From Paenibacillus radicis (ex Gao et al. 2016) (GTDB taxonomy: Bacteria > Bacillota > Bacilli > Paenibacillales > Paenibacillaceae), in contig NZ_BMHY01000007.1 of NCBI RefSeq assembly GCF_014641555.1, forward strand, positions 1,813-65,812: a DNA stretch of 64,000 nucleotides, written 5' to 3'. The notes under the pieces are model-generated. The model had not been told where the DNA came from. It saw only the letters and a program-made list of their open reading frames with translations, and made no database searches. Below are positions 24,946 through 33,484 of this stretch, piece by piece. Position 1 is the first letter of the stretch; each line of letters opens with the position of its first letter. A program made the position numbers and the translations under genes.

Positions 24946-26316
24946 TTGAAACCAGTATGCATAAAAAATGGCTGGGTTGTTCTTCCGGATGCTGTTGTTA
25001 AAGCAGATATTTATGTGCGAGAGGGCAAAATTAGCAGAATTTCACTGGTAGGGGAAGGTGCAGATTCGGCGGATGCCGAGGGGAGAATTCTCAATGCTGA
25101 GCATTCAAACCATGACGGTGATAGAGAGGTCTTTAGAGCTGGAAATTCAATCATCGATGCTAGGAGGACGGCTATCAATGTTGAGCATTCAAATATGGAT
25201 GCCGAAAAGGGGAGCAGCAGTATCGAGCATTCAGTCAACCATTCTGCCCATGCAATCATGCCTGAGGAGTTTACAGTCATCGACGCAAGCGGAAGCTATG
25301 TGCTGCCCGGACTAATCGATATTCATAACGACGCGATCGAGAAGGAAGTGCAGCCGCGGCCCAATACGCTATTTCCGTTGGAGATGTCTTTGCTGGAATT
25401 TGAGCGGAAGCTCCCTCTGCACGGTATTACGACGATGTACCATTCCCTATCGCTTGGCGTAGGTCTTAGTTTGCGCGGTGATCACTTGCTGACGGAAATG
25501 GTTGAGCTTATCAATCAGTATCGGACCAAACGTTCAATCATCCGCAACCGGATTCATCTTCGCTACGAAATTTCACATCTGAAGGGAATGCACATTGTAG
25601 CCCAATACATTGAAGAGAACAAAATTGATTATTTGTCCTTTATGGATCATAGTCCCGGACAAGGCCAGTACCGGAAGGAAGGATCTTTCGAACGTTATGT
25701 GATGAAAAATCAGGGGATGGAACTAAAAGAGGCGCAAGCTTTGGTCGTTGATCTGATGGAGCGAAGGCAGCGGATTGATTGGGAGCAGTTGAGGCAGCTT
25801 GGACGGCAAGCAATACAGCAAGGCATTTCGTTGGCTTCTCATGACGACGATTCCCCAGAGCGGGTGGATGTTTTTAAAAGCTATGGTATCAACGTTACCG
25901 AATTTCCCATTAACCTCGAAACTGCGCAATATGCAACGGGGGAAGACATGGCAGTTTGCGTAGGTGCTCCCAATATAGTAAGAGGCGTGTCGCATGACCA
26001 AAATTTGCGTGCGATTGATGCCATAGCATCAGGTGCTGCATCCATCATCTGTTCGGATTATCATTCTTCTTCGCTTCTTCAGTCTATTTTCAAGCTGGCT
26101 GATGAGGGAATAGCCGCTTTGCCTACGGCCGTTCGAATGGCTACCCTTCATCCGGCGCAAGCTTGCGGCATCGCAGATGAGGCGGGGTCCATTGAGCCAG
26201 GCAAAGCGGCAGATCTCATAATCGTCCAGCGCTATAAAGGACATCCTTGGGTAACACATACGCTAGTTGACGGTAAAACGGTTTATGCAGCTGATATACG
26301 ATACCAAAAGGATTAA
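24946..26316 (+). CDS. phnM: PhnM-like alpha-D-ribose 1-methylphosphonate 5-triphosphate diphosphatase
   Basis: The 456-residue amidohydrolase removes diphosphate from the ribose-phosphonate intermediate in the C-P lyase pathway, if it acts as PhnM. Family marks are LPGLIDIHNDAIEKEVQPRP (replacing HxH by HxD), SFMDHSPGQGQYR and SHDDDSPERV, then SIEPGKAADLIIVQ. TTG 24946 is the start, since GGAGGGAGGG lies 6 nt before it. Residues about 45-100 are an unusual insertion rich in Asp, His and Ser with EHS motifs three times. No other phn gene is near, so its role here is open. The stop codon overlaps that of the convergent sspI gene by 4 nt. Confidence 0.8.
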   Translation: MKPVCIKNGWVVLPDAVVKADIYVREGKISRISLVGEGADSADAEGRILNAEHSNHDGDREVFRAGNSIIDARRTAINVEHSNMDAEKGSSSIEHSVNHSAHAIMPEEFTVIDASGSYVLPGLIDIHNDAIEKEVQPRPNTLFPLEMSLLEFERKLPLHGITTMYHSLSLGVGLSLRGDHLLTEMVELINQYRTKRSIIRNRIHLRYEISHLKGMHIVAQYIEENKIDYLSFMDHSPGQGQYRKEGSFERYVMKNQGMELKEAQALVVDLMERRQRIDWEQLRQLGRQAIQQGISLASHDDDSPERVDVFKSYGINVTEFPINLETAQYATGEDMAVCVGAPNIVRGVSHDQNLRAIDAIASGAASIICSDYHSSSLLQSIFKLADEGIAALPTAVRMATLHPAQACGIADEAGSIEPGKAADLIIVQRYKGHPWVTHTLVDGKTVYAADIRYQKD

Positions 26317-26552
26317 GCTTTCCCCGTTACCGGCTGCAGCTGTTGGAGATGATTATAGAGCACATCAACGAGCTTGGATTGCTCCTGCGCGTCAATTTCC
26401 TTCCAGATCATTTCGAACAGGACGCCAAGCCCCGGAAGGGTACGCTCGTCATGGCCGACAGACCCCGTGATGACTTCTTCCAGTTGCTGTTTATCATTGT
26501 TTTGAACCCGCTGTACGATAGCTTGCCTTAAATCCAAAATCGGTGGCTGCAT
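26313..26552 (-). CDS. sspI: Small acid-soluble spore protein SspI
   Basis: The 79-residue protein matches SspI by its start (LDLRQAIVQRVQNNDKQQLE) and the central LPGLGVLFEMIWK block. SspI is a minor forespore protein bound in the spore core. ATG 26552 is preferred, with GGAGGGTT before it. A sigma-G-like promoter lies upstream on the minus strand. In Bacillus sspI also sits next to a TrmH-type methyltransferase gene, as it nearly does here. Confidence 0.9.
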   Translation of the reverse strand: MQPPILDLRQAIVQRVQNNDKQQLEEVITGSVGHDERTLPGLGVLFEMIWKEIDAQEQSKLVDVLYNHLQQLQPVTGKA

Positions 26553-26580
26553 TAAGGAACCCTCCATGTCATAAGTTCAT

Positions 26581-26597
26581 CGGTCGCACTGCGACCG
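26581..26597. other. Perfect stem-loop in the sspI leader
   Basis: CGGTCGC-ACT-GCGACCG forms a 7-bp GC-rich stem with a 3-nt loop, between the sigma-G promoter and the sspI start. It may stabilise the sspI message. Confidence 0.4.
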
Positions 26598-26621
26598 CTA
26601 ATGGATTGCGCGTACGTAAAT

Positions 26622-26651
26622 TACTATGTCCCCGAGTGCCTTTTTTCATCC
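26622..26651 (-). promoter_or_regulatory. Sigma-G-type promoter of sspI
   Basis: On the minus strand GGATG (26651-26647) and CATAGTA (26628-26622) are separated by exactly 18 nt. The known forespore sigma-G consensus is GHATR-N18-CATWHTA, so 10 of 12 positions agree. Confidence 0.65.
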
Positions 26652-26734
26652 GGTACATATCGTTATGTTATAATGGAATACAGCGTTATTAGGGGCAAAG
26701 ACTTAGCTTTTTTTCAAAGGAGAGCATAAATCGG

Positions 26735-27400
26735 ATGGCCAAAAAACAATATGCCGTAATCGGAATGGGCCGGTTCGGATCAAGTGTAGCCGCAACTTTG
26801 ACGGGGATGGGTTTTGAAGTTCTTGCAATCGATTCGAATGAGGACCGGATTCAGGAGGCAATCAACAAGGTTACACATGCGGTATCCGCAGATTCAACTG
26901 ACGAAGAAGCGATGCGTTCCCTCGGCATTCGCAACTTTGATGTTGTGGTAGTGGCGATTGGACAAGATATTCAATCGAGTATTTTGACGACTTTAATATT
27001 GAAGGATTTGGGCGTAGGCACGATTATCGTAAAAGCGCAAAGCGAGCTGCATGGCAAAGTGCTGGCGAAGATCGGCGCGGATAAAATTATTTACCCGGAG
27101 CGGGATATGGGACTGCGGGTCGCGCATCATTTGGTATCACCCAACATTTTGGACTATATCGAAATTTCTGAGGATTACAGCCTTGTTGAAATTAAAGCTC
27201 CTCCTGCTATGGTAGGTAAAAACTTGGTGCAGCTCGATATTCGTCAAAAATTCAAATGCAATGTAATGGGAATTAAGACGGGAACGTCAATGAACATCTC
27301 TCCAAATCCCGATGATTTGATCAAAGCGGGGGACGTGCTCGTCATTGTTGGCAAAAATCAAGATTTATCCAATATGGAAATTGCTTATTCGGAAGGCTGA
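26735..27400 (+). CDS. ktrA: KtrA-type potassium channel regulatory subunit
   Basis: The 221-residue cytoplasmic protein has an RCK_N Rossmann domain (AVIGMGRFGSSVA, residues 7-19; ILTTLILKDLGV) and an RCK_C domain (LVEIKAPPAMVGKNL; AGDVLVIVGKNQDL). KtrA forms an octameric ring that gates the KtrB potassium channel on binding ATP/ADP, and in Firmicutes also c-di-AMP. No ktrB is in the window. AAAGGAGAG precedes the ATG and TATAAT lies at 26669-26674. Confidence 0.93.
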   Translation: MAKKQYAVIGMGRFGSSVAATLTGMGFEVLAIDSNEDRIQEAINKVTHAVSADSTDEEAMRSLGIRNFDVVVVAIGQDIQSSILTTLILKDLGVGTIIVKAQSELHGKVLAKIGADKIIYPERDMGLRVAHHLVSPNILDYIEISEDYSLVEIKAPPAMVGKNLVQLDIRQKFKCNVMGIKTGTSMNISPNPDDLIKAGDVLVIVGKNQDLSNMEIAYSEG

Positions 27401-27408
27401 TTAGAACC

Positions 27409-28215
27409 GTGAACAATTATAATCATGAAAAAATAACGTCCGTACAAAATGACAGAGTGAAGCAATGGGCTTCCCTGCTGGATAAAAAATTCCGTGATCG
27501 AACGGGTAAATTCGTTATTGAAGGCGTTCATCTTTTGCTCGAGGCGATCAAAGCTTCAGCTCCGATTGAAACGATCGTATATGACGGGGAGCGCGGCATT
27601 CCGCCGGAATTGCAAACTGACGCAGCGGATTCCTCTAGCTTCGAATGGGTTGAAACATCCATACAAGTAATGGCCAAATGCACGGGAACCGACACGCCGC
27701 CGCCGATATTTGCGGTTGTCGGCAAGCTGGAGTGGGACGAGTCCTCTTTGTTCCGAGACAACAGTCTTGTTGTCGTATTGGACGGGGTCCGCGATCCGGG
27801 CAATGTCGGCACGATCATCCGCAGCGCCGATGCAGTTGGGGCGGACGCGGTAGTGCTCGGTAAAGGCTGTGTCGACCTGTATAATCCGAAAACGGTACGC
27901 TCAACGATGGGCTCCTTATTCCATCTGCCTCTTATAGAAGCAGATCTGACGGAGCTGCTGCCTGCTGCGAAGGAGAGGGGCATCAAGCTAATCGGTACGA
28001 GCCTGCAAGCCACGCACACTTGTTATTCCTACGACTGGACCGCCGCTTCGTGGCTGTTGTTAGGCAACGAATCCAACGGTTTATCGGCAACAGTACGCGA
28101 GCAAGCGGACGAGGCAGTCATTATACCGATGCGCGGACAAGCCGAATCGCTGAACGTGGCGATGGCGGGTACAGTGCTGCTTTATGAGGCGATGAGGCAG
28201 CGGGAGTTTAATTGA
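27409..28215 (+). CDS. TrmH/SpoU-family RNA 2'-O-methyltransferase
   Basis: The 268-residue protein has an N-terminal substrate-binding domain (TSVQNDRVKQWASLLDKKFR) and a SpoU methylase domain with the three knot motifs: VLDGVRDPGNVGTIIRSADA, LLGNESNGLS and IPMRGQAESLNVAMAGTVLL. It methylates a ribose in rRNA or tRNA using SAM; which nucleotide is not clear. It is similar to Bacillus YsgA. The GTG start is 8 nt after ktrA, so the two are probably cotranscribed. A terminator follows. Confidence 0.9.
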   Translation: MNNYNHEKITSVQNDRVKQWASLLDKKFRDRTGKFVIEGVHLLLEAIKASAPIETIVYDGERGIPPELQTDAADSSSFEWVETSIQVMAKCTGTDTPPPIFAVVGKLEWDESSLFRDNSLVVVLDGVRDPGNVGTIIRSADAVGADAVVLGKGCVDLYNPKTVRSTMGSLFHLPLIEADLTELLPAAKERGIKLIGTSLQATHTCYSYDWTAASWLLLGNESNGLSATVREQADEAVIIPMRGQAESLNVAMAGTVLLYEAMRQREFN

Positions 28216-28232
28216 AATGTATTTCTATAAGC

Positions 28233-28282
28233 AAAATCCTGAATAATCAAGATATCTAATCTTGATTGTTCAGGATTTTTTT
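28233..28282 (+). terminator. Terminator after the RNA methyltransferase gene
   Basis: AATCCTGAATAATCAAGAT pairs with ATCTTGATTGTTCAGGATT with one mismatch, and TTTTTTT follows. Confidence 0.9.
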
Positions 28283-28330
28283 CATGCCGTCTATACCATG
28301 GTCATCAAGCTCTTCATTCACCAGCAACAT

Positions 28331-28392
28331 TATCTGTACCGGTACAGATACCGTTTTTCACAATTGTGGCAAAGACTTCTCCCGATTAGAAT
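28331..28392 (+). promoter_or_regulatory. 20-bp perfect palindrome and promoter upstream of the EamA pair
   Basis: TATCTGTACCGGTACAGATA (28331-28350) is a perfect 20-bp palindrome. Downstream TTGTGG (28364-28369) and TAGAAT (28387-28392) are 17 nt apart, and CACAATTGTG overlaps the -35. The large palindrome is a likely operator, possibly for a GntR/MocR-type regulator, which often control EamA transporters. No such gene is seen in the window. Confidence 0.6.
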
Positions 28393-28435
28393 GATGACAT
28401 AGTTCCATACATGGTTCATGCGAGGAGAACGAATA

Positions 28436-29386
28436 ATGAATACAACACGAGTTCATGCAAGTGCTTATCTGGCAGCAATCACCTATGCTGTTTTTATTGG
28501 CTTTTCTTTTTTGTTTGTGAAGGTGACGGTAGCTGCGGCTCATCCGCTGGATGTACTGGCGCATCGATTTACGATCGGATTTATTGCAGTTGCTATACCT
28601 TGTCTGTTCGGCTGGGTTCGTATCCGGATTAAACTGCGAGATCTGTGGAGAATAGCCCCGCTCGCGTTATTTTCACCGGTACTCTTCTTTTTCTTTCAAA
28701 CATATGGGATGATAAATGCTTCTTCATCGGAAGGCGGAATTATTTTGGCAACGGTTCCTATCTTTACACTGCTGCTCGCTTCCTTCTTTCTTAAAGAACG
28801 CACAAGCCTGATTCAGAAGCTGTCATTGATTTTGTCCGTTGCAGGCGTGGTGTTCATATTCGTCATGAATGATGGAAGCGGGCTAAATGCAGCGAATATG
28901 AAGGGACTTCTGCTCCTGCTGCTGTCAGCCGTTTCGTTTGCGGGATATAGCGTTCTGACACGTCCTTTAGCTCAAAAATATGCGCCGATGGAGATTACGC
29001 TCGTTACGACGGGGATAGGTTTTATTGGATTTTTGGCTGTTTCCCTGATCCGGCACGCTGCTGAAGGAACGCTTCAACCTTTTTTTCAGCCATTTGCTGA
29101 GCCTTCCTATGTACTGGCTTTATTTTATTTGGGGGTAGTATCTTCAGTCGGAACTACGCTGTTGTCCAGCTTTGCATTGTCCCGGCTCGAAGCCTCTAAG
29201 GTTAGTGTGTTCAGCAACTTGTCGACATTAATATCGATAATGGCCGGAGCGCTTATTTTAAAGGAGCAAATTACCGTTTATCATGTATTAGGTGCGATTA
29301 TGATCATAGTTGGGGTACTAGGCACAAATAAAAAACAACAACTGCGGCATCAGACGAATCGGCCTATGAGGGAGATAGAGAGATGA
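28436..29386 (+). CDS. EamA/DMT-family transporter, first of a coupled pair
   Basis: The 316-residue membrane protein has ten hydrophobic segments in two EamA repeats (about residues 12-145 and 155-295), with the usual short positive loops. It probably exports amino acids, nucleosides or related metabolites. ATG 28436 follows GAGGAG at 8 nt. Its stop overlaps the next gene's start in ATGA, so the two transporters are translationally coupled and may work together. Confidence 0.87.
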   Translation: MNTTRVHASAYLAAITYAVFIGFSFLFVKVTVAAAHPLDVLAHRFTIGFIAVAIPCLFGWVRIRIKLRDLWRIAPLALFSPVLFFFFQTYGMINASSSEGGIILATVPIFTLLLASFFLKERTSLIQKLSLILSVAGVVFIFVMNDGSGLNAANMKGLLLLLLSAVSFAGYSVLTRPLAQKYAPMEITLVTTGIGFIGFLAVSLIRHAAEGTLQPFFQPFAEPSYVLALFYLGVVSSVGTTLLSSFALSRLEASKVSVFSNLSTLISIMAGALILKEQITVYHVLGAIMIIVGVLGTNKKQQLRHQTNRPMREIER

Positions 29387-30276
29387 AGGTAAAAAGCCTT
29401 TTATTTTTACTCGGGATCAGTTTAATTTGGGGATCACAGTTTTTCTTTGTCGATAAGGTGATTGCAAGTGTACAGCCTTTATCACTGGCAGCAATCAAGG
29501 CAATAGCGGGGGCTGTTACTTTGGCCTTGATCTATAGCCTAATGAGTAAGAAAACACAAGGGCAGCATACCGCGCGTCCTAAGACGAAGGCGGGCCTCCT
29601 TTTTCTAGCGATTGCTTTGTTTGAAGCCGTTATCCCCTTTTTCTTAATCGGATGGGGGCAGCAGCGGGTATCGAGCAGTGTAGCTTCCATTATTATGGGG
29701 ACGATTCCGATTTTTACGCTGCTCATTTTGTTTATCCTTAGAATCAGCCGATTGCGGATGATGCATTATTTAAGTATTGGAGTTGGCTTTGCAGGTATTC
29801 TGATCATGATCTTGCCCTCGCTAACCATTGACTTTGGCAATCAAAGCCTGTGGGGGATGGCGGCTCTCGTAGGCGCTTCATTAAGCTTCGCGCTATCCTT
29901 GGTGCTGCTTGAAAAGCTGCCGCCGATGTCGTCCGTTCTGGCGATGAGAAATGTGCTGTTGCTCGCATCCATCATCCTGATTCCGCTAAGCTTTATAATC
30001 GAGAGTCCGTTAAACATCAGACTCACCTTAGTTGAACTCGTTTCTCTTCTTATTCTTGGTGTTTTTCATGCGGGCCTTGTATATATGATGTACAATCAGC
30101 TCATCAAACAATCAGGAGCGGCTTTTGCAGCTCTTACGAACTATATCGTCCCCGTCATAGGTGTTATTCTTGGCACTGTGTTGTTAGGAGACCAGATTAG
30201 CCAGAGTACATGGTTTGCGTTAATCATTATTATGATATCTTTGCTTTTGGGAAGTATGGCATCTAGAAATAGATAA
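29383..30276 (+). CDS. EamA/DMT-family transporter, second of a coupled pair
   Basis: The 297-residue protein has ten hydrophobic segments and two EamA repeats; the start KSLLFLLGISLIWGSQFFF is typical. It is clearly diverged from the gene before it, so this is not a recent duplication. Joint expression is ensured by the ATGA overlap. The substrate is unknown. Confidence 0.87.
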   Translation: MKVKSLLFLLGISLIWGSQFFFVDKVIASVQPLSLAAIKAIAGAVTLALIYSLMSKKTQGQHTARPKTKAGLLFLAIALFEAVIPFFLIGWGQQRVSSSVASIIMGTIPIFTLLILFILRISRLRMMHYLSIGVGFAGILIMILPSLTIDFGNQSLWGMAALVGASLSFALSLVLLEKLPPMSSVLAMRNVLLLASIILIPLSFIIESPLNIRLTLVELVSLLILGVFHAGLVYMMYNQLIKQSGAAFAALTNYIVPVIGVILGTVLLGDQISQSTWFALIIIMISLLLGSMASRNR

Positions 30277-30376
30277 AGTGCAGAACCGTACTAAACAGCG
30301 CGTATCTTCGCGCCTCTCTATGGAGCTTGCCCAGCAAACGCTGCGGCAAAGCTCTATTTTTTATGGAAAGCGCCTA

Positions 30377-30447
30377 TTGCTTACTTATATCGCGCCGTGA
30401 TATACTCAGCTCATGATATATCACGACATGATATAGCGTGTCGTGAT
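30377..30447 (+). promoter_or_regulatory. PadR-gene promoter with inverted-repeat operators
   Basis: TTGCTT (30377-30382) and TATACT (30401-30406) are 18 nt apart. The spacer carries TATATC...GATATA. Downstream ATCACGACA (30420-30428) and TGTCGTGAT (30439-30447) form a 9-bp inverted repeat with a 10-nt centre. PadR regulators usually repress their own gene through such sites. Confidence 0.6.
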
Positions 30448-30472
30448 GCAAGGTGTGCGGGAGGTAAAGCGA

Positions 30473-30802
30473 TTGAGTGAAAAGCTGTTGCAAAGTTATT
30501 TGCCGATGTCAGAGACGGCTTATTATATTTTGCTGTCCTTGACGGAAGTTCGTCATGGGTACGGCATTATGCAGGATGTCGGTGAGCTGACGGGCGGACG
30601 GATTCATTTGGGAGCGGGGACGCTGTATGGGAGTTTGTCTCGTATGGAGAAGGATGGGCTTATAGCCGTTGTGCTGGAAGAGGAACGCAGAAAATCATAT
30701 CAAATGACGGCGGTCGGCAGGCTGATTCTTAAGGCAGAGATCACTAGAATTAGTGAGCTTTACCACAATGCAAAGAGAATGGAGGGCAAGCTGGATGCGT
30801 GA
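30473..30802 (+). CDS. PadR-family transcriptional regulator
   Basis: The 109-residue protein is of the short PadR type: MSETAYYILLSLTEVRHGYG, then GAGTLYGSLSRMEKDGLI with the wing in EEERRKSYQMTAVGR. TTG 30473 follows GGGAGG at 8 nt. Its end overlaps the start of a DUF2812 gene by 8 nt. PadR and DUF2812 genes commonly occur as a pair, with PadR repressing the operon. Confidence 0.88.
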   Translation: MSEKLLQSYLPMSETAYYILLSLTEVRHGYGIMQDVGELTGGRIHLGAGTLYGSLSRMEKDGLIAVVLEEERRKSYQMTAVGRLILKAEITRISELYHNAKRMEGKLDA

Positions 30803-31331
30803 GCAGAAGAGCGAGTTTAAGTGGTGGTCAAACTGGGCGCCCGAAAAGCTCGAACGATGGATGGAGCAGAAGGAAGCGACGGGCTGGCATCTCGTGAGGG
30901 TTAGCGGCAATGCAATACGGTTCCATTACCAAAAAGGCGAGCCACGGAAGATGCGATATTGCGTTGATTATCAAAATAAAGTAGATGGGGGTTATGTTAG
31001 TCTGTTTGAGGAAGCCGGCTGGACATTAGTATATAAAGCTACTGGCTGGTATATCTGGGGGATGGCTTATGAAGGAGATCAGCGTCCAGAAATTTACACC
31101 GATAGTGATTCACTTATCGAACGAAACAAAAGATTATCTACGACCTTGCTGATTGTTCTTTTCATGCAATTTCCGATTTTGCTAGTCAACTTTGGTATAT
31201 TGAGTAAATTTCCGCTTATTTGGATCGTTTATCTCGTGCTTTTTTCCTTCTTGACTTACGGTATTATTCGTTTGAACGCTGCCAATCATCGATTTAAAAA
31301 TAAGGGCGGCAGATTTGACGGCCGAAACTAA
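30795..31331 (+). CDS. DUF2812 membrane protein
   Basis: The 178-residue protein has a soluble N-terminal domain with the DUF2812 pattern (FKWWSNWAPEKLERWMEQKE, KGEPRKMRYCVDYQ, EEAGWTLVYKATGWYIW) and two transmembrane helices near residues 115-155. Its function is unknown; in related operons it accompanies PadR and sometimes a transporter. The ATG overlaps the PadR stop and has GGAGGGC before it. Confidence 0.82.
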   Translation: MREQKSEFKWWSNWAPEKLERWMEQKEATGWHLVRVSGNAIRFHYQKGEPRKMRYCVDYQNKVDGGYVSLFEEAGWTLVYKATGWYIWGMAYEGDQRPEIYTDSDSLIERNKRLSTTLLIVLFMQFPILLVNFGILSKFPLIWIVYLVLFSFLTYGIIRLNAANHRFKNKGGRFDGRN

Positions 31332-31440
31332 TGCAGCGCCCGCGCCCTCCAGCGGAATCTATTAACATGGCAAATCCATGCAGCATGGCTTTATAAAAGC
31401 TTAACAATGCGTTAATATAAACTATAGAAAAGATAGAAAG

Positions 31441-31465
31441 GCCGTCGTCTTTGGCGGCTTTTTTG
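31441..31465 (+). terminator. Terminator of the PadR/DUF2812 operon
   Basis: GCCGTC pairs with GGCGGC (one G-T pair) across a 6-nt loop, and TTTTTT follows. Confidence 0.7.
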
Positions 31466-31491
31466 CGTTCATAGATGGGAGAGTGATCGCT

Positions 31492-33402
31492 TTGCGTTTG
31501 CAATTTTTTGACGATGGCTACCGGCGTTCGCCTTTTGCAGCGCTGCTAGTGCTGTTGTTTGCCAAATTCGTGCTGTTTCGTATTTTCCTGTTCAAAGGCG
31601 TTACGTTTACGGGCATGCTTTCCGATCTGGCTGCGATTCTAGCTGTTTTGCTTGTATGCGAGCTTGCTATACCTGGCAGATGGAAGGGGCTAGGCTATTG
31701 GCTGGTCAACTTCATACTTTCCTTGCTGTTGTTTGCATCAACCGTATACTTTGCTTACTACGGCTCAATTCCGACATTCACGGCGCTTAAGGCGCTGAAT
31801 CAAGTCGGGCAAATCGGAGACAGCATCAACGCGCTTATTAAAGGCGTTTATTTTGTCTATTTTATTGACCTTGCTATTATTTCTATCGTTTACTGTGTTA
31901 ATAGATTAAGAGGAATTCGGGTAAAAGGGCGCAAGCGCATCGGTCGAGCCGCGATTCTGCTAGGCTGCGCCGTGTTCTGCCTGGCTTTGTCTGTCCGGTC
32001 CGTCTACGTGGCTAAAGCGATTCCGAACGAGCTGGAGCAGGCTCAGAGCCTTGGCTTCATTAATTACCAGGCAGCGGCTGCTTGGCAGGCGGGCAGCGAA
32101 TCGCTGGCAGCGAAAAACGGCAATTTGGACGAGGTTACCGCCCAGATTAAGGAGCTGCAAGCTTCCTACCCTTATCAGTCCGAGTCCGAGTCTGCGCGTT
32201 CGGGCCAGGCACCGGTTACTTTCGGCCAAGCGAAAGGGAAAAACGTCATTGTCGTCCAGCTTGAAGCTTTTCAAAACTTTCCAATTCATCTGTCCGTTGG
32301 CGGGGAAGAGCTGACGCCGGTGTTGAACAAGCTGGCCGAGGGAAGCTACTACTTCCCGCATGTGTTTCAGCAAATCGGGCAAGGAAATACGTCGGACGCT
32401 GAGTTTATGTCGAACACCTCCATCTATCCGGTAGGAAATATGGCGATGTCTACAGGCTATGGCGACCGGCAGCTGCCGAGCATGCCGCGAATGCTGCAAA
32501 CGGAAGGTTATGAGGCTTATACGTTCCATGTCAATGACGTATCCTTTTGGAATCGCAATAAATTGTATCCGGCGCTGCATTTTAACGGCTATTACGATAA
32601 GCCCTATTATGAGAACGACAATTTTAATGAATTTGGTCCTTCCGACGAGGAGCTGTACAAGACCGGCATAGCCAAGCTTGGCGAGCTTCATGCCAAAGGC
32701 CAGCCATTCTACGCGCAGTTCGTCACTGTCTCCAGCCACTTTCCGTTTAAAGTACCAGAGGATCGCGGTCCGCAGCTTCATTTGCCGGAGGAGATGGACG
32801 GAACCCATCTAGGTGATTATTTGCGCGCTGTGCACTACACCGACTATGCACTTGGCACCTTTATCGAACAGCTTAAAGCGAAAGGGATGTGGGATAATAC
32901 CGTGCTTGTCGTCTATGGCGACCACTTTGGTCTTCAGCCTGATAAGGCGGATGCGGCAACGATTAGCTCGCAGCTCGGTATCTCTTATGATTCGCGTTTA
33001 AGCCGGTTTAATATTCCTTTTATCGTTCATGATCCATCGCAAAAAGAAGGCCATGTCATCGAGCAGCCAGGGGGTCAGCTCGATATGATGCCGACGCTTG
33101 CCAATCTGCTGGGCCTCCAGCCTGCAGAGAAGGGCGTCGTTGCCTTTGGCCGGGATTTGCTGAATACGGATCACAACGTCTTCGGGATGCGTTATTATTT
33201 GCCGACCGGCTCTTTCTTCAATAATGAAGTTTTATTCGTGCCTGGCAAAGGCTTTGAGGACGGCACGGCGGTATCGCTTAAGACAATGGAGCCTGTTGCC
33301 GATATCGAGCAATATCGCAGTGACTACGATTATATTATGCAATTGATGAGCCTTTCTGATCAGTATGTAAGGCTGCTGCCGAAGCGGGGACCAAGTCAAT
33401 AG
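31492..33402 (+). CDS. ltaS: Lipoteichoic acid synthase (LtaS-family phosphoglycerol transferase)
   Basis: The 636-residue protein has about five N-terminal membrane helices (to residue 165) and an extracellular sulfatase-like domain. The catalytic Thr-300 lies in QGNTSDAEF, metal ligands include the Glu in VQLEAFQNFP and residues in VVYGDHFG, and SHFPF is present. It transfers glycerol phosphate from phosphatidylglycerol to build the lipoteichoic acid chain outside the cell. TTG 31492 is chosen because GGGAGAG lies 7 nt before it; GTG 31483 directly abuts that site. It is a single-gene unit between two terminators. A stress-type paralogue cannot be told from the main LtaS. Confidence 0.92.
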   Translation: MRLQFFDDGYRRSPFAALLVLLFAKFVLFRIFLFKGVTFTGMLSDLAAILAVLLVCELAIPGRWKGLGYWLVNFILSLLLFASTVYFAYYGSIPTFTALKALNQVGQIGDSINALIKGVYFVYFIDLAIISIVYCVNRLRGIRVKGRKRIGRAAILLGCAVFCLALSVRSVYVAKAIPNELEQAQSLGFINYQAAAAWQAGSESLAAKNGNLDEVTAQIKELQASYPYQSESESARSGQAPVTFGQAKGKNVIVVQLEAFQNFPIHLSVGGEELTPVLNKLAEGSYYFPHVFQQIGQGNTSDAEFMSNTSIYPVGNMAMSTGYGDRQLPSMPRMLQTEGYEAYTFHVNDVSFWNRNKLYPALHFNGYYDKPYYENDNFNEFGPSDEELYKTGIAKLGELHAKGQPFYAQFVTVSSHFPFKVPEDRGPQLHLPEEMDGTHLGDYLRAVHYTDYALGTFIEQLKAKGMWDNTVLVVYGDHFGLQPDKADAATISSQLGISYDSRLSRFNIPFIVHDPSQKEGHVIEQPGGQLDMMPTLANLLGLQPAEKGVVAFGRDLLNTDHNVFGMRYYLPTGSFFNNEVLFVPGKGFEDGTAVSLKTMEPVADIEQYRSDYDYIMQLMSLSDQYVRLLPKRGPSQ

Positions 33403-33407
33403 GATTG

Positions 33408-33468
33408 AAAAAAGCTGGCGAAAATCTACAGCTGCATCATGCAGCGTCGATTTTCAGCCAGCTTTTTT
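33408..33468. terminator. Bidirectional terminator after ltaS
   Basis: AAAAAAGCTGGC (33408-33419) pairs with GCCAGCTTTTTT (33457-33468). The outer stem continues in GAAAATC/GATTTTC, and an inner CAGCTGCATCATGCAGC can also fold. Confidence 0.85.
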
Positions 33469-33484
33469 AACCCATCTCTTATGC

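Noticed and set aside
31960..32808. Minus-strand frame of 282 codons opposite ltaS
   Set aside because: Lies fully inside the ltaS catalytic domain and has no ribosome site or family motif.
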